Below are positions 55,757 to 64,000 of a DNA stretch of 64,000 bases, piece by piece. Made by a program: the position numbers and the translations under genes. The DNA is from Molossus alvarezi (taxonomy: Eukaryota > Chordata > Mammalia > Chiroptera > Molossidae). The stretch is from NCBI GenBank assembly GCA_037176705.1, contig CM073886.1, forward strand, positions 9,818,501 through 9,882,500. Reading direction: 5' to 3'. Numbering within the stretch: the stretch's first letter is position 1; each line of letters opens with the position of its first letter. Under the pieces are notes generated by a model. It had not been told where the DNA came from, searched no databases, and saw only the letters and a program-made list of their open reading frames with translations.

Positions 55757-56013
55757 TTGTTTTTTTCCAATCCTTACCTGAGGATTTTTTAAAATTTATC
55801 TTCAGATAGAGTGGGAGGGAGACGAAGGGAGAGAGAGAGAGGGAAAGAGAGAGGGAGAAAGAGAGAAACATTGACTGGTTGCCTCCTGCATGACCCCAAC
55901 CAGGGCCAGGAACGAACTGCAACCGAGGTACATGCCCTTGACCAGAATCGAACTCACAACTCATTGGTCCTCGGGCCAATGCTCTGACCGCTGAGCCAAA
56001 CCGACCAGGGCTA
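55757..56013 (-). mobile_element. VES SINE
   Basis: CAATCCTTACCTGAGGATTT ... CCAAACCGACCAGGGCT. Expanded GA-rich stretch inside. Confidence 0.94.
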
Positions 56014-56254
56014 AAGATGTCTTTTTAGTATCTGAGGCCATATGTATTAAAGATTCTACATCATTGACTTCATAGTTCTTATGAACCTATATTAAAAAAT
56101 AAACATACAAAACAAGACTCTCTTAGCAGTCAGAAGGCATTAGTCAAGTGATAATAACCTTACAAAACTTAATCCCTAAAACCCCAGTAAGGAAAGTGAT
56201 GATCACTAGGAACCCACAAAGACCCACAGTACCAGACAACTCTTGTGTCATTTA
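56014..56254. other. no recognised feature
   Basis: Nothing recognised. Confidence 0.4.
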
Positions 56255-56384
56255 TACAGTAATAATAACAGGGATTGACAGTGACCGAGTGCTGGCTCAT
56301 GCTGGCCCCTAGTCTAAGCTATTGTGCATTAGTATGTTTAATCCTCACATCCACCCTATGAAGTGGGAAATATTTTCAGTTTAT
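56255..56384 (+). repeat. MIR SINE fragment
   Basis: GACCGAGTGCTGGCTCATGC and GTTTAATCCTCACATCCACCC. Interrupted by the L1 3' fragment that follows. Confidence 0.75.
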
Positions 56385-56523
56385 TTTTTATATTTTGGTT
56401 CTTTTTAGTTTTATTTTTAATTGAATTTATTGGGGTGACATTGGTTAATAAAATTATACAGGTTTCAGGTGTACAATTCTATACTACATCATCTGTATAT
56501 TGTATGGTGTGTTCACCACCCCA
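56385..56523 (-). mobile_element. L1 3'-terminal fragment with TSD
   Basis: Inverted L1 end (AATTGAATTTATTGGGGTGAC ... GTGTGTTCACCACCCC). AAGTGGGAAATATTTT on both sides. Very strong 5' truncation. Confidence 0.88.
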
Positions 56524-56656
56524 AGTGGGAAATATTTTCTACAGTTATAAGGTTACAAGGTTCATAGACCAAGGAACCTAGATCTAGTTTATATGGATTT
56601 CAGCAAGTCATGTACTAAAATCTCTGCTCACATCCTTGGGATAAGACAAACAGATA

Positions 56657-56762
56657 TAGCCCTGGCCAGTTTGGCTCAGCAGTTGGAGCATCAGCCTGCG
56701 GACCAGAGAGTCCTGGGTTTGGTTCCCGCCAGGGGCACATACAAAAAAAAAAAAAAAAAAAG
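56657..56762 (+). mobile_element. short SINE, tRNA-like head plus poly(A)
   Basis: GCCCTGGCCAGTTTGGCTCAG to GCCAGGGGCACATAC, followed directly by about 18 A. TSD ACAGATATA on both sides. No CT-rich core. Confidence 0.88.
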
Positions 56763-56799
56763 GGACGGACAGATATAGGCTGAATATCCTGCATTTAGA

Positions 56800-56996
56800 G
56801 TACAAGTAATTATAAGATTATGCACCACAAAGCCTGAGAAATGCTCACAGATTTGACCCAATATGTCTATTTCTGGGACTGTATTTTAAGAAAACCGTCA
56901 AAATCTGGGAGACATATATTCTCAGAAATATTCATCAAAGTTTTATGTAGAAGAGCAAAAAATGGCAGTAGTGTAAATATTCTACAACAGGGAAAT
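56800..56996. repeat. old LINE-like fragment, left part
   Basis: ATTCATCAAAGTTTTATGTAG and AAAAAATGGCAGTAGTGTAAA resemble an ancient L1. It resumes at 57708 (ATATGGTATACGTGG). Confidence 0.5.
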
Positions 56997-57707
56997 TGTT
57001 ACGGGATAGGAGAGGGGCTCATCTCCCCCAGTTACTTATGAAAGTGGGGATACGGCTGGAATAAGCATTTCTGGAGGCCCCCACAGGAGGATGAGATATT
57101 GTAGAAAGCCTTGTTTCCATGGATTGTACCCCTGGGTTTCCAAAGTCCTATTTCCCTTAGTCCAGTCATAAAAGAAGGGTAGCTGGGGCTTCAGTAGAGC
57201 TAAAATCAGAGCCAGTGTCTAGAGTTTCCTTTCCATGTTGGAGCCGGGTCCAGTCCAGCATCAGGCTGGCCTAGCTTGTGTTTCCTGCTGCAGTTCATTA
57301 GTTCATTGCGTGTGGGCCACAGGAAAGAATGCAAGGAAGCAGGAACAAAAGAACCCCACAAGCCAAGAATCAAATGCAACAAGAGAGAGAATTCCTTTGT
57401 TTAGGGATTATGTATTCCCAAATTTTCATGTGCTTGCAGTGACCACGCCCATTCTGGCCAACTATCTCTGTCCCCATGTGTGACTGACAGATAAGTACCT
57501 TCCCTATGTCACTCCAACTTTACTGGGTATGTGTCTGTTTTCCCTTTGTTGGATCCCTTCCCCCAGTGTTTTGCAGGGAATAGGCTGGTGGTTCCCTAGG
57601 AAGTGCAAAGTTGCAACTTCCTGGTGAAGCTGCCCAAATGACATGCCTGTAGTGTCTGGCCTTCCCTTTACTCCTTTCCTATTATTAATAACTAGCTAAT
57701 TACAACA
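56997..57707. mobile_element. possible solo LTR
   Basis: A 711-base block begins TGTTACGG and ends ATTACAACA, that is TGTT...AACA, and splits an old LINE-like fragment. CATAAAAG near 57167 could be a TATA-type box. No convincing TSD (AAAT versus GTAT) and no known family, so this is tentative. Confidence 0.4.
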
Positions 57708-57824
57708 GTATCAAAATGACTCAGCAAAATATGGTATACGTGGAAATTATGTATACAGCCATTAAAATTATGGCTGTGGAGACAATGAAGCAAGAAAAAC
57801 TTACAACTATGTTTTTGTATGTTT

Positions 57825-57850
57825 GTTTTTAGATAGAGCGGGAGGGAAAG

Positions 57851-57905
<55 letters not shown>

Positions 57906-58052
57906 CGATGTGCCTCCAGCACAACCCCAACCGGGGCCGGGGATTGCATCGGCAACCCAGGCATGTGCCCTTGACCAGGAATGAAACCTCTGACCCTTTG
58001 GTCTGCGGGCTGACGCTCTAACCACAGAGATAGAACCAAACCGGCCAGGGCA
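57825..58052 (-). mobile_element. VES SINE with (GA)n and TSD
   Basis: ACAACTATGTTTTT on both sides. The core GA repeat has expanded (about 57858-57900). Confidence 0.95.
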
Positions 58053-58284
58053 CAACTATGTTTTTTTTAAAGCTTAGAAAAATACAGGAAGAAAATATAA
58101 CAAAATGCAAAAGTAGTTGAACTAGGGGAGGGTGAAAAAGGTGTTAATTTTTTATTTTATATTCTTTTGTATGGTTATATTACTTTTCTAGTACAAAAAA
58201 CATGTATTTAAGCCAAAATGAAAGTTGAAGTTAATTAAGGGGAAAAGCAGGGGAAGAAGGGAACAAAACTCTTCGTCAGTGTGT

Positions 58285-58425
58285 GCACACGCCTCATTTA
58301 ATCTTCACACTCTTCTGAGATGTTTCCCCATTTTACAGATGAGCAAATGGATATTTAGAGAAGGTCCAGCAATTAGAACAAGGTCACACAGCTGGAATGT
58401 GGTGGAAACAGGAGTTGTGACAAAG
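58285..58425 (+). repeat. MIR SINE
   Basis: CATTTAATCTTCACACTC, CCCATTTTACAGATGAGC and AGGTCACACAGCTGG. Confidence 0.9.
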
Positions 58426-58889
58426 TCTTATTTGTTTTCAAGTTCATACCCTTTTCACTACCAGGATTCCCAAAACAGAGAGGAGGGCTCAGAAAGGTGC
58501 CCCTCAGGGCACACAAATACAGGAAGACCCCGTCCCCTCTGGGCAGAAGCAGCCCCCAAACCACAGCTTTTGGCTTCTGGATTAAGCCTGAGTTGAAAGG
58601 CAACTATGTCCATCCCTAGCCAGCAGCTTTATGCAGGACATGAACTGTACTAGCGCTCACGCGGCACCCATATAGGCACAGGTGGTGCCCAGGTATCTTA
58701 AGTGCTCTCTGCCAGTATGCTGAGAAAAGTGGTCCTTCTGGTTTTCCTTCAGGCCATTTGATTCACCCAGGAGAAAGCCTCAGACTGCTGCCAAAGCACA
58801 CCTCTCTGTCTCTGTCTGTCTCTGTTGCTCTCTCTCTCTTCCCTACACGCACAAGACAAGCCCCTTAGACCCAGGGTCTCACCTTAATT
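58426..58889. other. no recognised feature
   Basis: Single-copy-like. CT-rich tract near 58805-58840. Confidence 0.4.
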
Positions 58890-59100
58890 AGGTAACATAT
58901 ATAGGTGACATTTATTAACTTAATTTAATGTCAATTGTAGGTTTTTATCCTGGTAAAATTCATATAACAGTCATTTCAACAGTTTTAAAGAATACAGTTA
59001 AAGTGACATCTAGTACATGTACAGTGATGTGCAAACCATCATCATTATCTAGTTCCAGAACATTTCATCACACCAAAAGAAACCTTGTACCCATCAGCAG

Positions 59101-59133
<33 letters not shown>
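59101..59133. repeat. (CA)n microsatellite
   Basis: About 16 CA units within L1 3'UTR. Confidence 0.95.
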
Positions 59134-59134
<1 letters not shown>

Positions 59135-59611
59135 CGCCGGCAACCATACATCTGCTTTCTGTGTCTTTGGATTCACCTATTCCGGATACTTCATATAAAC
59201 AGAATCATAAAAAATGCATCCTTTTGTATATGGTTTCTTTCACTTGTTATGTTTTCAAGGTTCATCTATGTTTTAGCATATATCAGTGCTTTATTCCTTT
59301 TATGGCTGAATTGTGTAGATATAAACCACATTTTTTAAATCTGTTCATAAGTTGATGATCATTTGGGTTGCCTCCACTTTTTGGCTATTATGAATAGTAC
59401 TACTGTGAGCATTTGTGTATATGTTTTTGTGTGGACACATATTTTTGTATATACCTGGAATTGCTGGATGTCTGGTAATTCTATGTTTAACTCTTTGAAG
59501 AACTGCTGAATTGTTTTCCACAGTGGCGATGCCATTTTACATTCCCACCAGCAATGTACAAATATTCTCATTTCTACATATCATCACCAACATTGCTTAT
59601 TTTCGGTTTTA

Positions 59612-59848
59612 TTTTTTTATCCTCACCCGAGGACATTTTTTCCATTTTTTGTTCAGATAGAGTGGGAGGGAGAGAGAGAGAGAAACATCGACATGAAAGG
59701 GACACATCGAGTGGCTGCCACCCGCACGACCCAACCAGGGCTGGAGACAAACTGCAACCGAGGTACGTGCCCTTAGCGGGCACCGAACCCGGGTCTCTCG
59801 GGACCACAGGCTGACACTCTAACTGCTGAGCCAAACCGGCCAGGGCTT
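59612..59848 (-). mobile_element. VES SINE
   Basis: TTATCCTCACCCGAGGACATT ... CGGCCAGGGCTTTA. Probable TSD TTTTCGGTTTTA / TTTTGGTTTTA. Confidence 0.95.
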
Positions 59849-60349
59849 TACTTTTGGTTTTAAAAAATTACTATTATTAATAACCATTCTAGGGTGTGAG
59901 ATGGCATCTCATTGTGGTTTGATCTGCATTTCCCTAATGACTAATGTTGAACATCTTGTCATGTGGTTGTTGGCCATTTGTATATCTTCTTTGGAGAATG
60001 CGTATTTGATTTCTTTGCCCATTTTTAATTATTTGTCTGCACTGCTGAATTGTTACAGTTCTTTATATACTCAGAATACAAGTCCCTTATTAGTTGTATG
60101 GTTGCCAAAGTTTCCTCCCATTCTGGGGATTGTCTTACTTTCTTGATAGTTTTCTTTGATATACAAATTCTTAAAATTTTGATGAAGTCCAATTTACCTA
60201 TTTTTTCTTTTGTTACTTACACTTTCGGTATCATATCTAAAAAACCATTGCCAAATCTAAGGTCATGAAGATTTACCCCTAAGTTCTTATAGTTTTAGGT
60301 CCTAGCATTAGGTCTTTGAACAATTTTTAGGTAATTTGGCATTGTATTC

Positions 60350-60755
60350 CTTTATTTTAATTTTTATTGATTGATTTAGAGAGGAAGGAAGAGGAAGAGA
60401 GAGACAGAGACAGACACCAGGTTGTTGTTCCGCTTATTCATGCATTCATTGGTTGATTATTTTTTATTTTTAATATGTTTTTATTGTTTGTTGTTTTTTT
60501 AGAGAGAGAAGAAGGGAGAGATAGAAACATCAATCGCTGCCTCCTCCATGTCCCCCACTGAGGATGGAGCCCAAAACTGGGGCATGTACCCTGACTAGAA
60601 ATCAAACCTCTCAGTCCATGGGACGACGCTCAATCCACTGAGCCACACCAGGCTGGGCCACTGGTTGATTCTTGTATGTGCTCTGACTGGGGATCAAACC
60701 TGCAACCTGGTGTTTGGGAATACGCTCTAACCAACTGAGCTACCAACCAGGGCTA
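60350..60755 (-). mobile_element. VES SINE, outer member of a nested pair
   Basis: Tail half at 60350-60461, head half at 60660-60755 (CTGACTGGGGATCAAACCTG ... ACCAACCAGGGCT). Diverged. Confidence 0.85.
60462..60659 (-). mobile_element. VES SINE, inner member
   Basis: TTGGTTGATTATTTT before and CTGGTTGATTCTTG after. Head end CCACACCAGGCTGGGC. Confidence 0.9.
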
Positions 60756-60902
60756 TACTTATAATTTATAACAAGCAAACTTCTATTTACTATGTTTCTT
60801 CCAGTTAGAAAAATGAGTCAAATTGAAGAAAAATATCTAATAAACAACAGTACAGAGGGTACCAGGTGTGGCAAAGACAATGAGTAAAACTTGAGAATCC
60901 CA

Positions 60903-61140
60903 CCCTGGCTGGTTTGGCTCAGCGGTTGGAGGGTCGGCCCTCGGAACAGAGAGTCCCGGGTTCGTTTTCCGCTAAGGGCACGTACCTCGGTTGAGGTTCA
61001 TCCCCTGCCCCAGTTGGGGTTGTGTGGGTAGCAGCCAGTCGATGTGTCTCTCTCACATCTATGTTTCTCTCTCTTCCTCCGTCTCTCCCTCCCACTGTGT
61101 CTCAAGAGAAATGCAAAAATGTCCTCGAATGAAGATAAAA
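60903..61140 (+). mobile_element. VES SINE with TSD
   Basis: AACTTGAGAATCCC on both sides. Confidence 0.96.
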
Positions 61141-61199
61141 AAACTTGAGAATCCCTGTAGTCAGACCATAACAAGGTGAGGACAGTCATCTAGGAGACT

Positions 61200-61725
61200 G
61201 TCGTCTGAAAGGAAGAGGCCAGATTGCACTGGATTTTGAAGGAGGGAAGCCCTAGACCTGGAGTCAGAAAACCCAAGACCCCAAGACCCCCAGACCTCAG
61301 GACCTCACAGTTGCTTTTTGATGGGGAACATGTTACTTGACCTGTATGAAGTCTGTTTCCTCATGAGTAAAAAGAGTTGCTAGTACATACCTCCTGGGGG
61401 TGTCAGGAGAAATAAATGCCTTCATGAGCATGAAAGTATAAACTGTGAAGTGTTTAATCAATGTGAGTTAATATCAGGGCCTAGACTTCTGGAATCTGGA
61501 ATTTGAACAGGGCCCTGAAGACAGACAAGACTTGCCTAAGTGGAGAGGAGAAAGAGAAGTGTTCTAGAGGAGGTGGGGGGAGCCCCAGAAGCTTGATGAA
61601 AGCCCCCAAAGCAGGGGAGGATGGGGTGGAGCACTCGGCGCTGCGCGAGAGCGGGGACCACCGGGGACTGCACTGTGCAAGGACGCAGAAGGCTGGTTTC
61701 AGATGGGGCCGGGCCCTCTAGGGGT
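61200..61725. repeat. old MIR and L2-class fragments
   Basis: ACATGTTACTTGACCTGTATG with TTTCCTCATGAGTAAAAAG (61320-61400) is an inverted MIR. 61490-61640 resembles the repeat at 28196 (TGAACAGGGCCCTGAAGAC). Confidence 0.55.
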
Positions 61726-62074
61726 GTGCGCCTCACTGTTCAGCGCAACGTTCCTTGGGATGTGCCAACAGCGGAATGAGGCTTCAAATGTCGTGAGAGT
61801 GTACTGATATTTTTTAAGTATTTTAATGTGTGATAATATAATACTCTCCTCCATCTGGCTTCAATCTCCTTTCCCAGTTTAGGCCACAGAGGGCATTTGT
61901 TTCTAGGGATGATGGGAACTTCTTTAGAAAGTTAGTCCATGTTTCACATTGCATAGGAAATCAGTTGAATTTGACTTAACATGACTCAGATCAGTACAAA
62001 CCTGAAAAGGAAATCAACATGTTTTAGTCCTATAATCCCCATTCCCAACTTCATAATCTAAATAGTTACCATTT
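61726..62074. other. no recognised feature
   Basis: Nothing recognised. Confidence 0.4.
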
Positions 62075-62350
62075 TATTTAATTTTTAATTTTTTTATTTT
62101 TGTTGTTAATCCTTACCCAAGGATATTTTTTCCATTGATTTTTAGAGAGAGTAGAAGGGAGGAAGGAAGGATGGGGGGAGGGGGGAGAGAGGGAGAGAGA
62201 GAGAGGGAGAGAGAGAAACATTATTGTGAGACAGACACATTGATTGGCTGCCTCCTGCACACGAGGAATTGAACCTGCAACCCAGGTATATGCCATGACC
62301 CTTTGGTGTGCGGGCTGATGCTCCAACCACCAAGCCACACCAGCCAGGGC
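62075..62350 (-). mobile_element. VES SINE with TSD
   Basis: AAATAGTTACCATTTT on both sides. Expanded GGGAGA core. Confidence 0.95.
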
Positions 62351-62781
62351 TAAATAGTTACCATTTTTAAAAGTGCTGTTTTCTTATTTAAACTGAAACT
62401 CATCAAACAGAACAAAAGGTTATAAAGTTAAGTCTCCCTCTCCCCCCAGATTCTCATTCCTCCTTCTCCAGGAGCTACTACTGTTTCCAGGCATTTATGT
62501 GTCCTCCCCCAAATCATCAAACATGCAGTTATTCATATAGAGTCAAAACTAATGGGTGCAGAACATCTGACCAGACCCTGTCACTTTTCAGATGAAGAAA
62601 CCAAAGCCCAGAAAGGTTAGTGACTTAGAGTTATTTCAGATCACACCTTAATGCAAATATCTGGTTATAATAGTGTATATACATCTTATTAATATTTAAT
62701 ATATAAACTTATTTTATTTACCCAAGTATATATAATTTCTATAGCTTAAAGTTATTTTGACTTTTCAAAAATATAAAAATT
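62351..62781. other. old LINE and MIR traces, A/T-rich end
   Basis: 62400-62530 resembles ancient L1M (GGAGCTACTACTGTTTCCAGG). 62575-62640 resembles MIR (TTTTCAGATGAAGAAACC). The rest is A/T-rich. Confidence 0.45.
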
Positions 62782-62782
62782 C

Positions 62783-63224
62783 TGGCCAGGCTTGTGTGGC
62801 TCAGTGGATTGAACATCGCCCCATGGACTGAGAGGTCCCAGTTTGATTTCCAATCAGGACACAGGGTTGCAGGCTCGATCCCCAGTTGGGAGTCGTGCAG
62901 GAGGCAACTGATAGATGTTTTCCTCTCACATCATTGTTTCTATCTCTCCCTTCTTTTTTTTTTATCCTCACCTGAGGACATTTTTCCATTTTTGTTCAGA
63001 TAGAGTGGGAGGGGAGAGAGAGAGAGACACATCGATGTGAAAGGGACACATCGAGTGGCCGCTTCCTGCACAACCCCAACTGGGGCTGGGGACAAACTGC
63101 AGCCGAGGTACATGCCCTTAGCGGGAACCAAACCCGGGTCTCTGTGGACTGCAGGCAGAGGCTCTAACTGCTGAGCCAAACCGGCCAGGGCTTTCCCTTC
63201 TTTATATATTTTTTTATATATACA
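62783..63224 (+). mobile_element. VES SINE with a nested SINE
   Basis: Head CTGGCCAGGCTTGTGTGGCTC to CT-rich tail at 62950, then A/T-rich end at 63193-63224 after the inner SINE. Confidence 0.9.
62954..63192 (-). mobile_element. VES SINE, nested
   Basis: TCCCTTCTTT before and TTCCCTTCTTT after. Confidence 0.94.
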
Positions 63225-63231
63225 AATTCTG

Positions 63232-63426
63232 GCCCAGTCGGTGTGGCTCAGTGGTTAAGCGTCGAACCAAGAGGTTGCCGGTTCAATTCCCAGTCAGGGC
63301 ACATGCCCAGGTTGTGGGCCCAATTCCCAGTGAGGGGCATGCAGGAGGCGGCCAATCGATGTTTTCTCTCATCGATGTTTCTCTCTCTCCCTCTCCCTTT
63401 CTCTCTCTCTAATATCAATAAAGAAA
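63232..63426 (+). mobile_element. VES SINE
   Basis: GGCCCAGTCGGTGTGGCTCAG ... CTAATATCAATAAAGAAAA. AAATTCT lies on both sides. Confidence 0.93.
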
Positions 63427-63439
63427 AAAAAATTCTGTA

Positions 63440-63885
63440 GCCTGGCTGGTGTGGCTCAGTTATTAAGAGTTAACCATGCCCTGGCCGGTTTGGCTCAGAG
63501 GTTAGAGCATCGGCCTGGGGTCCAGAGAGACCCGGGTTCGGTTCCTGCTAGGGGCACGTAGCTCGGTTGCAGTTTGTCCCCGGTCCTGGTTGGGTTGTAT
63601 GGGTGGCAACCACTCGATGTGTCCCTTTCACGTCAATGTTTCTCTCCCTCTCTCCACCTCCCACTCCATCTGAACAAAAAATGGAAAAATGTCCTTGGGT
63701 GAGGATAAAAAAAAAAGAGTCAACCCATGCACCAGGAGGTCACTGGTTCGATTCCTGGTCAGGGCACATGCCCAGGTTGTGGGCCAAGACCCCAGTGGGG
63801 GGCATGCAGGAGGCGGCCAGTTGATATTCTCTCATTGATGTTTCTATCTCCCTCTCCCTGCCTCGCTCTCTGAAAATAAATAAAG
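63440..63885 (+). mobile_element. VES SINE with a nested SINE and TSD
   Basis: Head at 63440-63477, rest at 63715-63885. AAAAATTCTGTA on both sides. Confidence 0.93.
63478..63714 (+). mobile_element. VES SINE, nested
   Basis: AAGAGTTAACCATG before and AAGAGTCAACCCATG after. Near-consensus copy. Confidence 0.96.
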
Positions 63886-64000
63886 GAAAAAAATTCTGTA
63901 ATTTCCAAACATTAAACAAAAATAAAACGCTCTCTATCAATAGTGAGACCACAGAGGCATTCTGACAGTGAACACAGCGGCCCTTTAGGAATGGGGCACC

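Larger units (their letters stand above)
58890..60345 (-). mobile_element. old L1, 3'UTR and C-terminal ORF2
   Basis: Inverted L1 3' end (CTGGTAAAATTCATATAAC) followed by the ORF2 end. The minus strand near 59360-59570 reads FVHCWWECKMASPLWKTIQQF. (CA)n and a SINE interrupt it. Many stops. Confidence 0.8.

Overview
This window looks like intergenic mammalian DNA, very probably from a vespertilionid or related yangochiropteran bat. The main evidence is about sixty tRNA-derived SINEs whose heads read like CCTGGCCGGTTTGGCTCAG and whose tails end with CCTCGGGTGAGGATAAAA, which is the VES SINE family known from bats. The rest is L1, L2, MIR, MaLR and ERV debris plus a pogo/Tigger DNA transposon. 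I found no intact host protein-coding gene. Almost every long open frame is transposon sequence.

Layout. 1-4.15 kb: unclassified DNA, a broken endogenous retroviral pol cut up by SINEs, and an MLT1-like LTR. 4.5-6.1 kb: a MIR, then a SINE joined to a 5'-truncated L1 inside one target-site duplication (TSD). 6.6-21.65 kb: a patchwork of minus-strand L1 pieces carrying a Tigger transposon (9.63-12.5 kb), a plus-strand L1 and many SINEs. 21.65-32.2 kb: mostly older sequence, with a GC-rich tract holding decayed C2H2 zinc-finger-like pieces (23.8-24.5 kb), MIRs and old unresolved repeats. 32.86-38.0 kb: an ELP3 retropseudogene cut off by a minus-strand L1, which itself received an H3-3A retropseudogene that later received a SINE. 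39.1-41.35 kb: an L2 and a young 5'-truncated L1. 42-49.3 kb: sparse old repeats, a promoter-like GC/CCAAT patch near 42.4 kb and a 79-bp duplication. 49.4-50.04 kb: a CpG island with YY1-like and ETS sites, the best candidate for a host regulatory element. 53.17-55.32 kb: a complete L1 insertion with a 5'UTR, a 312-codon open ORF1 and a 3'UTR but no ORF2 (half-L1 type). 55.6-64 kb: MIRs, a possible solo LTR, L1 and a five-SINE pile-up at 62.78-63.90 kb.

No pathway or operon is present. The parts interact only as a retrotransposition history: L1 enzymes made the SINE copies, the two retropseudogenes and the L1 copies, and nested insertions with readable TSDs give their order. I did not see a new defence, toxin or metabolic system. 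The items most worth checking are the ORF1-only L1, the SINE-L1 composite, repeated SINE insertion at the same target site, a tailless 45-nt SINE head, and the CpG island. Repeat boundaries are by eye and can be off by 5-20 bases. Family names below the level of VES, L1, L2, MIR or Tigger are tentative.
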